Source of the DNA: Bacillus tianshenii
GTDB taxonomy: Bacteria > Bacillota > Bacilli > Bacillales > Bacillaceae_N
Assembly (NCBI GenBank): GCA_020524525.2
Contig: CP129018.1
Coordinates: 124,001-188,000 of the forward strand
Length of the DNA stretch: 64,000 nucleotides
Direction of reading: 5' to 3'
Under the pieces are notes generated by a model. It was not told the origin of the DNA. It worked only from the letters and a program-made list of their open reading frames with translations, and did no database searches. The number at the start of each line of letters is the position of its first letter. Positions within the stretch are counted from its first letter, which is position 1. Below are positions 60,055 to 64,000 of the stretch, piece by piece. A program made the translations under genes and the position numbers.

Positions 60055-61095
60055 ATGAGTAAAAGACCAATTAATGATACATTTTTGAAAGCATGTCGTG
60101 GGGAGAAAACAGACTATGTACCTTGTTGGTATATGCGTCAGGCAGGGCGTTCACAGCCTGAGTACCGCAAGTTGAAGGAGAAATATTCCCTATTTGAAAT
60201 TACGCATCAACCAGAGCTTTGTGCTTATGTTACACGATTACCTGTTGAGCAATATGATGTTGATGCTGCTATTCTTTATAAAGACATTATGTCACCGCTT
60301 CCGTCAATTGGAGTGGATGTTGATATTAAGGCTGGTATAGGCCCTGTGATTGACAACCCTGTACGTTCAATGGCAGATGTAGAGCGACTTGGGGAAATTA
60401 ATCCTGAAGAAGATGTCCCATATGTCCTTGAAACGATTCGTATTTTAACAGAAGAACAGTTGAATGTACCGTTAATCGGTTTTAGTGGAGCACCTTTTAC
60501 GTTGGCAAGCTATATGATCGAAGGCGGTCCTTCTAAAAACTATAATAAGACAAAAGCATTCATGTATAGTCAGCCAGAAGCATGGTTTAAGTTAATGGAT
60601 AAGCTTGCTGATATGACAATTACATATGTGAAATCACAGATTCGTGCTGGAGCGAAAGCGATTCAAATCTTTGACTCATGGGTAGGTGCCTTAAACGTCG
60701 CTGATTATCGGGTCTTTATTAAGCCTGTCATGAATCGAATCTTTACTGCTCTCAAAGAAGAGAACGTTCCATTAATTATGTTTGGTGTTGGTGCTAGTCA
60801 CCTTGCAATGGAATGGCATGACCTTCCGCTTGATGTAGTCGGTCTGGACTGGCGTCTACAGGTTAAGGAAGCGCGTGAATTAGGCATTACAAAAACGGTT
60901 CAAGGCAACCTTGACCCAGCACTATTACTTGCACCATGGGAAGTTATTGAAGAACGTACAAAAGCTATTCTTGATCAAGGAATGCAACAGCCTGGTTATA
61001 TCTTTAACCTTGGACATGGTGTTTTCCCAGATGTTAAAGTGGACACATTGAAAAAGTTAACAAAATTTGTTCATGATTATTCAAAAAGCAATTAA
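60055..61095 (+). CDS. hemE: uroporphyrinogen III decarboxylase
   Basis: 346 residues from ATG 60055 (GGTGTTGGAG upstream; TTG 60043 is in frame). Signature [15 protein letters not shown] binds the substrate carboxylates; the catalytic Asp is in [16 protein letters not shown], and [17 protein letters not shown] is conserved. It converts uroporphyrinogen III to coproporphyrinogen III in haem synthesis. First gene of the hemEHY operon. Confidence 0.96.
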   Translation: MSKRPINDTFLKACRGEKTDYVPCWYMRQAGRSQPEYRKLKEKYSLFEITHQPELCAYVTRLPVEQYDVDAAILYKDIMSPLPSIGVDVDIKAGIGPVIDNPVRSMADVERLGEINPEEDVPYVLETIRILTEEQLNVPLIGFSGAPFTLASYMIEGGPSKNYNKTKAFMYSQPEAWFKLMDKLADMTITYVKSQIRAGAKAIQIFDSWVGALNVADYRVFIKPVMNRIFTALKEENVPLIMFGVGASHLAMEWHDLPLDVVGLDWRLQVKEARELGITKTVQGNLDPALLLAPWEVIEERTKAILDQGMQQPGYIFNLGHGVFPDVKVDTLKKLTKFVHDYSKSN

Positions 61096-61150
61096 TTGTT
61101 CACCTCAAATAGATGAACAGAGAAGAAAAATTATGTGAGGTGTGTGCGAA

Positions 61151-62092
61151 ATGACAAAGAAAAAAATAGGATTACTTGTCATGGCTTACGGAACGCCATA
61201 TAAAGAAGACGACTTAGAGCGTTATTATACGCATATTCGTCGCGGACGAAAACCATCTCCTGAAATGTTAGAAGAACTTCGAGAGCGTTATCAAGCAATC
61301 GGCGGGATTTCACCGCTTGCAAAGATTACACGTCAACAAGGAGAAGCGCTCGAAGCCCAATTAAACGAAATGCATGAGGAATTTGAATTTAAAATGTATC
61401 TCGGTTTAAAGCACATTGAACCGTTTGTAGAAGATGCTGTCGCCCAAATGAATAAAGACGGTATTAAGGAAGCAGTTAGCATTGTATTAGCACCGCATTT
61501 CTCAACGTTCAGTGTGAAATCTTATAACGGTCGTGCGAAGGAAGAAGCGGAAAAGCTTGGCGGACCAGAAATCACATCAGTCGAATCTTGGTACCAAGAG
61601 CCAAAGTTCATTGGTTATTGGGCAGATGAAATTAAAAAAATCTTTGATGGTATGAGCGAAGAGGAACGAAAGAAAGCTGTCTTAATTGTTTCAGCACATA
61701 GTCTTCCTGAACGAATTCTTACAAATGGTGACCCGTATCCAGACCAGTTGAAAGAAACAGCAGATTTAATTGCTGAAAAAGCGGGTGTGAAAAATTACGA
61801 AATTGGTTGGCAGAGCGCTGGTAACACACCTGAGCCATGGATTGGACCTGATGTTCAAGATTTAACGCGTGATTTGTATGAGCAAGAAGGATATTCTTCC
61901 TTTGTCTATGCGCCAGTTGGGTTTGTTTCTGACCATTTAGAAGTACTTTATGACAATGATTATGAATGTAAAGTAGTTACAGAAGACATCGGTGCAAATT
62001 ATTATCGCCCACCGATGCCAAATGCCCAGAAACCGTTTATTGAGGCGATGGCTTCAGTTGTAACGAAAAAACTTAAAAAAGAAGGGATTTAA
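61151..62092 (+). CDS. hemH: coproporphyrin III ferrochelatase
   Basis: 313 residues from ATG 61151 (GAGGTG eight bases upstream). The conserved His is in [13 protein letters not shown] and the conserved Glu in [24 protein letters not shown] is also typical. In Firmicutes this monofunctional, membrane-associated enzyme (CpfC) inserts Fe2+ into coproporphyrin III. It is 55 bases after hemE and directly abuts hemY. Confidence 0.95.
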   Translation: MTKKKIGLLVMAYGTPYKEDDLERYYTHIRRGRKPSPEMLEELRERYQAIGGISPLAKITRQQGEALEAQLNEMHEEFEFKMYLGLKHIEPFVEDAVAQMNKDGIKEAVSIVLAPHFSTFSVKSYNGRAKEEAEKLGGPEITSVESWYQEPKFIGYWADEIKKIFDGMSEEERKKAVLIVSAHSLPERILTNGDPYPDQLKETADLIAEKAGVKNYEIGWQSAGNTPEPWIGPDVQDLTRDLYEQEGYSSFVYAPVGFVSDHLEVLYDNDYECKVVTEDIGANYYRPPMPNAQKPFIEAMASVVTKKLKKEGI

Positions 62093-63514
62093 GTGGATGA
62101 CGCTAAGCAAAGCGTTGTAATCATTGGAGGAGGAGTCACTGGACTTACAGCTGCGTATTATATGCAGAAGGAAATACGTGAACGTAATTTGCCTGTCCGG
62201 TGCACGCTGATCGAAGCAAGTGATCGTCTTGGAGGAAAGATTCAAACGTACACAAAAAATGGCTTCGTCATAGAAAAAGGTCCAGACTCGTTTTTGGCAC
62301 GTAAAAAAAGTGCAGCACGCCTCGCAGCTGAAGTAGGTATGGCTGATAATCTTGTGGCAAATAAAGCAGGAAAATCTTACGTGCTTGTAAAGGGTCGGTT
62401 ACACGAAATGCCAGGCGGTTCAATTATGGGGATCCCGACAAAAATGGCGCCTTTTGCTTTCTCAGGGTTATTCAGTCCATTTGGAAAACTACGCGCAGGC
62501 GCTGATCTTGTGCTGCCTCGCTCGAAGTCAAATAATGACCAATCACTAGGACAATTCTTTCGGCGTCGTCTTGGGGGAGAAGTTGTCGAGAACTTGATTG
62601 AACCATTATTATCAGGAATTTATGCTGGAGATATTGATAATTTAAGTCTTTTGGCAACGTTTCCGCAATTTCAACATGTTGAGCAAAAGCATCGCAGTTT
62701 AATCCTTGGAATGAAAAGCGTAACCCCAAAAGCGCCAAAGCAAAAAGAAAAACCTGAGAACAAGAAGACAAGTATGTTTTTGACTGTTTCAACTGGATTA
62801 GAGTCATTCGTGCATGCGGTAGAAAAACGTTTAGATTCAGGTTCAGTGTTAAAAAATACTGCTGTTCAAGCAATTGAAAAGCATGGCGAACGTTATCACA
62901 TAACTTTAAATAATGGAGAAGTAATAGAAGCAGATACAGTAATTGTTACTACACCTCATAAGAAAACAGCAGAAATGTTTTCTCAATACGACTTTTTTGA
63001 GCCGTTTCGTCATATGCCGTCTACATCTGTTGCAACGGTAGCGATGGCATTTTCAGAGTCAGCAGTAAAAGAAGATATTGATGGTACAGGGTTTGTAGTT
63101 TCGCGGAACAACCATTATACGATTACCGCATGTACTTGGACCCATAAGAAATGGCCGCACACGACACCGGAAGGAAAAGTACTTCTTCGTTGTTATGTAG
63201 GCCGAGCAGGGTCAGAAGAAATTGTGGATTGTTCAGATGATGAAATTAAGAATGCTGTCTTAGAAGATTTAAACCAAACAATGAGTATTACTGAGGAACC
63301 AGAGTTTTCAGTCATTACCCGTTGGAAAAATTCGATGCCTCAATATACGGTAGGGCATAAACAACGGATCGAGACTATCAAAGAAAAGCTAGATAACGAG
63401 CTTCCGGGTGTCTTTTTAGCAGGTGCTTCTTATGAAGGGTTAGGCCTTCCTGATTGTATTGATCAAGGAGAAGAAGCTGTTAAAAAGGTCCTTCAACTTT
63501 TAAACCTAAAATAA
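62093..63514 (+). CDS. hemY: coproporphyrinogen III oxidase (HemY/CgoX, FAD-dependent)
   Basis: 473 residues from GTG 62093, which follows the hemH stop with no gap. FAD-binding motif SVVIIGGGVTGLTAAYYM, GPDSFLARKKSAARLAAEVG and the C-terminal GVFLAGASYEGLGLPDCIDQ are typical of HemY. It oxidises coproporphyrinogen III to coproporphyrin III with O2, the step before HemH in the Gram-positive pathway. Confidence 0.95.
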   Translation: MDDAKQSVVIIGGGVTGLTAAYYMQKEIRERNLPVRCTLIEASDRLGGKIQTYTKNGFVIEKGPDSFLARKKSAARLAAEVGMADNLVANKAGKSYVLVKGRLHEMPGGSIMGIPTKMAPFAFSGLFSPFGKLRAGADLVLPRSKSNNDQSLGQFFRRRLGGEVVENLIEPLLSGIYAGDIDNLSLLATFPQFQHVEQKHRSLILGMKSVTPKAPKQKEKPENKKTSMFLTVSTGLESFVHAVEKRLDSGSVLKNTAVQAIEKHGERYHITLNNGEVIEADTVIVTTPHKKTAEMFSQYDFFEPFRHMPSTSVATVAMAFSESAVKEDIDGTGFVVSRNNHYTITACTWTHKKWPHTTPEGKVLLRCYVGRAGSEEIVDCSDDEIKNAVLEDLNQTMSITEEPEFSVITRWKNSMPQYTVGHKQRIETIKEKLDNELPGVFLAGASYEGLGLPDCIDQGEEAVKKVLQLLNLK

Positions 63515-63519
63515 ATTCA

Positions 63520-63554
63520 AAAGCAGTCGGGCTATGAAGCCTGGCTGTTTTTAT
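63520..63554 (+). terminator. terminator of hemEHY
   Basis: AGCAGTCGGGCT / AGCCTGGCTGTT stem (G-U pairs) followed by TTTT. Confidence 0.8.
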
Positions 63555-63594
63555 TATGATTTTTTTACAAAATATAGAATTTTTGGCGAATTAA

Positions 63595-63623
63595 TTGACT
63601 GAATATTCTTTCTAAAATAAGAT
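63595..63623 (+). promoter_or_regulatory. putative sigma-A promoter of cstA
   Basis: TTGACT (63595-63600), 17 bases, TAAGAT (63618-63623), 32 bases before the start codon. Confidence 0.6.
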
Positions 63624-63655
63624 AGTAATGATAATAGTGAATAGGAGGGAGAAAA

Positions 63656-64000
63656 ATGAATGGAATTTGGCTTGCGATTGTCGGTCTGTTGGTTTTTACC
63701 TTAGGGTATAAGTATTATTCGAGGTTTGTAGCTGAAAAGATTTACAGACTTGATCCATCTTATCAAACACCTGCTCATCAGTACAAAGATGGTGTCGACT
63801 TTGTTCCGACTAACAAATTTGTTTTGTGGGGTCACCATTTTACCTCTGTAGCAGGCGCAGCACCAATTGTTGGTCCAGCTATTGCAGTTTATTGGGGGTG
63901 GTTGCCGGCTTTTTTGTGGGTTATTTTAGGCACAGTCTTTGCTGCTGGCGTACATGACTTTGGAGCACTTGTTTTATCTGTAAGGAATAAAGGGCAATCT
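63656..64000 (+). CDS. cstA: carbon starvation protein CstA family transporter, 3' end outside window
   Basis: The first 115 residues are visible and the frame is open at the window end. ATG 63656 follows AGGAGGGAG. The sequence ([20 protein letters not shown], then [57 protein letters not shown]) is characteristic of CstA, a large membrane transporter for peptides or pyruvate induced by carbon limitation. Confidence 0.92.
   Translation, partial: MNGIWLAIVGLLVFTLGYKYYSRFVAEKIYRLDPSYQTPAHQYKDGVDFVPTNKFVLWGHHFTSVAGAAPIVGPAIAVYWGWLPAFLWVILGTVFAAGVHDFGALVLSVRNKGQS

Noticed and set aside
2-64000. tRNA or rRNA genes, prophage or conjugative modules
   Set aside because: No tRNA-like cloverleafs, rRNA sequence, integrase, portal, terminase or relaxase genes were recognised.

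Overview
The window looks like chromosomal DNA of a low-GC, endospore-forming Bacillaceae bacterium; the genus cannot be fixed from the sequence alone. Evidence: strong Shine-Dalgarno sites close to AAGGAGGTGAT, frequent GTG/TTG starts, an alpha/beta-type small acid-soluble spore protein, YhaL, a YjcZ-like micropeptide, Hpr/ScoC, the Gram-positive haem genes hemE-hemH-hemY plus hemZ, and from about 28 kb onward a gene order that largely follows the yheB-yheA-yhaX-hemZ ... yhaM-yhaL-prsA-yhaJ-yhaI-hpr-yhaH-trpP-serC-hit-ecsABC-yhaA ... hmoB-hemEHY region of Bacillus subtilis.

Layout. 0-9 kb: a five-gene signalling operon (PAS-SpoIIE phosphatase, CheY-like receiver, receiver-HD-GYP phosphodiesterase, second receiver, large hybrid histidine kinase), then a LytTR response regulator facing a 7TM-type histidine kinase. 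9-18.6 kb: an RNA methyltransferase, a secreted LysM 5'-nucleotidase, and a sucrose/beta-fructoside PTS locus (EIIA, BglG-type antiterminator, EIIBC, fructokinase, short GH32-like hydrolase) with a clear promoter, cre site, RAT antiterminator and terminator switch; then flavohaemoglobin. 18.7-21.8 kb: TetR-HlyD-ABC-2 permease efflux operon. 21.8-28 kb: reductase-like protein, fumarase, spore protein, a CstR-like persulfide-type repressor and an IS1182-family element that has duplicated a whole terminator hairpin.

28-41 kb: yheE, yheB, yheA, yhaX and hemZ homologues, a Nif3-like protein with a gate-domain transporter behind an apparent attenuator, BrnQ, a CoA-transferase/enoyl-CoA hydratase pair, PurU and small proteins. 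41-55.5 kb: MFS exporter, YhaM, YhaL, PrsA foldase, Hpr, YhaH, TrpP (with a perfect six-triplet TRAP-type site over its ribosome binding site), SerC, HIT protein, EcsABC and YhaA. Between hit and ecsA a 630-base gap has no credible ORF but holds three copies of a 21-23 bp repeat and, on the minus strand, a strong terminator; I read it as a likely non-coding RNA and as the least explained part of the window.

55.6-64 kb: a rhodanese plus persulfide dioxygenase operon whose -10 box overlaps an inverted repeat that could be the target of the CstR-like repressor 30 kb away, a ferritin-like protein, a PAP2 phosphatase, HmoB, an M50 protease, hemEHY and the start of a CstA transporter. Functional threads are signal transduction, sugar uptake under CcpA and antitermination control, sulfane-sulfur detoxification, haem synthesis and turnover, and protein secretion/sporulation control.
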